From Alphaproteobacteria bacterium (lineage in GTDB: Bacteria > Pseudomonadota > Alphaproteobacteria > Micropepsales > Micropepsaceae), in contig JAPLPI010000080.1 in assembly GCA_026400305.1 (NCBI GenBank), positions 1-6,067 on the forward strand: a DNA stretch of 6,067 bases, written 5' to 3'. The position numbers were made by a program, and so were the translations under genes. Position 1 is the first letter of the stretch. Each line of letters opens with the position of its first letter. The notes below the pieces were generated by a model. That model did no database searches and was not told the origin of the DNA. It saw only the letters and a list, made by a program, of their open reading frames with translations. Below are positions 5,847-6,067 of the stretch, in pieces.

Positions 5847-6067
5847 TTACTTCGCATCGCCGAACAGTTGGGGTGCTACTTCGCGTAGACCACTCCTCCA
5901 CACTTTGTATTCGTGCATACCTGGAACCGGCGTGAAGGACAGCTTGACGCCCAGTGATCTCAATTTGTCCGCCAACCGCTTGTCGGCTTCGTACAGCACA
6001 TCCTGATCTCCAACGATGAAGTGTAGCAGTTTCAAGTCTCGCTTTAGCGGTTCGACATTGGCAAAGA
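5847..6067 (-). CDS. Alpha/beta-hydrolase esterase (PF00756-like), C-terminal part (runs off right edge)
   Basis: The minus strand reads in one frame from the right edge to TAA at 5847-5849, giving 73 codons. It contains LLHFIVGDQDVLYEADKRL, then a helix with LADKLRSLGVKLSF, then PVPGMHEYKVWRSGLREVAP and LF near the end. This matches the last quarter of the esterase D/enterochelin-esterase-like family: a strand, G-x-x-D with the catalytic-acid region, a helix, a strand, and G-x-H-x-x-x-x-W-R carrying the catalytic histidine. The candidate histidine is encoded at 5913-5915 and the acid near 6000-6008. The nucleophile serine lies outside the window, as does any signal peptide, so substrate and location cannot be told. 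It converges on the operon with only 16 bases between stop codons. Confidence 0.8.
   Translation of the reverse strand, partial: FANVEPLKRDLKLLHFIVGDQDVLYEADKRLADKLRSLGVKLSFTPVPGMHEYKVWRSGLREVAPQLFGDAK

Overview
The window looks like chromosomal DNA from a GC-rich Gram-negative bacterium, most likely an alphaproteobacterium. The support is the high GC coding sequence, the tRNA with an encoded CCA end, the Sec, Tat and lipoprotein-type export signals, and a SIMPL/Dcp/esterase gene complement. I cannot place it below class level. There is no transposase, integrase, phage gene or CRISPR array.

Left part (1-1077, minus strand): the N-terminal 130 codons of an M3-family peptidyl-dipeptidase (dcp-like) run off the left edge. 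Just upstream lies a SIMPL-domain (DUF541) gene. Joined across frames it covers the whole family from signal peptide to C-terminal strand, but it carries at least four lesions: three apparent one-base insertions and one short deletion. It is annotated as a pseudogene, with sequence error as the alternative.

Middle (1078-1656): a divergent 108-base spacer, a CAT-anticodon tRNA at 1186-1262, then a 394-base non-coding stretch. That stretch holds a perfect 6-bp hairpin, a twice-occurring ribosome-site-plus-ATG 12-mer, and the best promoter candidate for the downstream operon.

Right part (1657-5830, plus strand): a tight three-gene operon of exported proteins. Gene 1 is a Sec-exported protein with the DUF1587/1595/1592/1588/1585 architecture and one c-type heme motif (CASCH). 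Gene 2 is a Tat-exported DUF1552 (HXXSHH) protein, broken by a frameshift and an apparent loss of about 70 residues immediately before its signature histidine motif. Gene 3 starts inside the stop codon of gene 2 (ATGA) and encodes a 467-residue exported protein of no family I recognise, with a lipobox-like signal. The layout suggests a cell-envelope system built from a monoheme protein, a Tat-exported metalloenzyme-like protein and a possible lipoprotein. Its substrate is unknown, and in this copy the middle component appears damaged.

Right edge (5847-6067, minus strand): the C-terminal 73 codons of an alpha/beta-hydrolase esterase, convergent with the operon.
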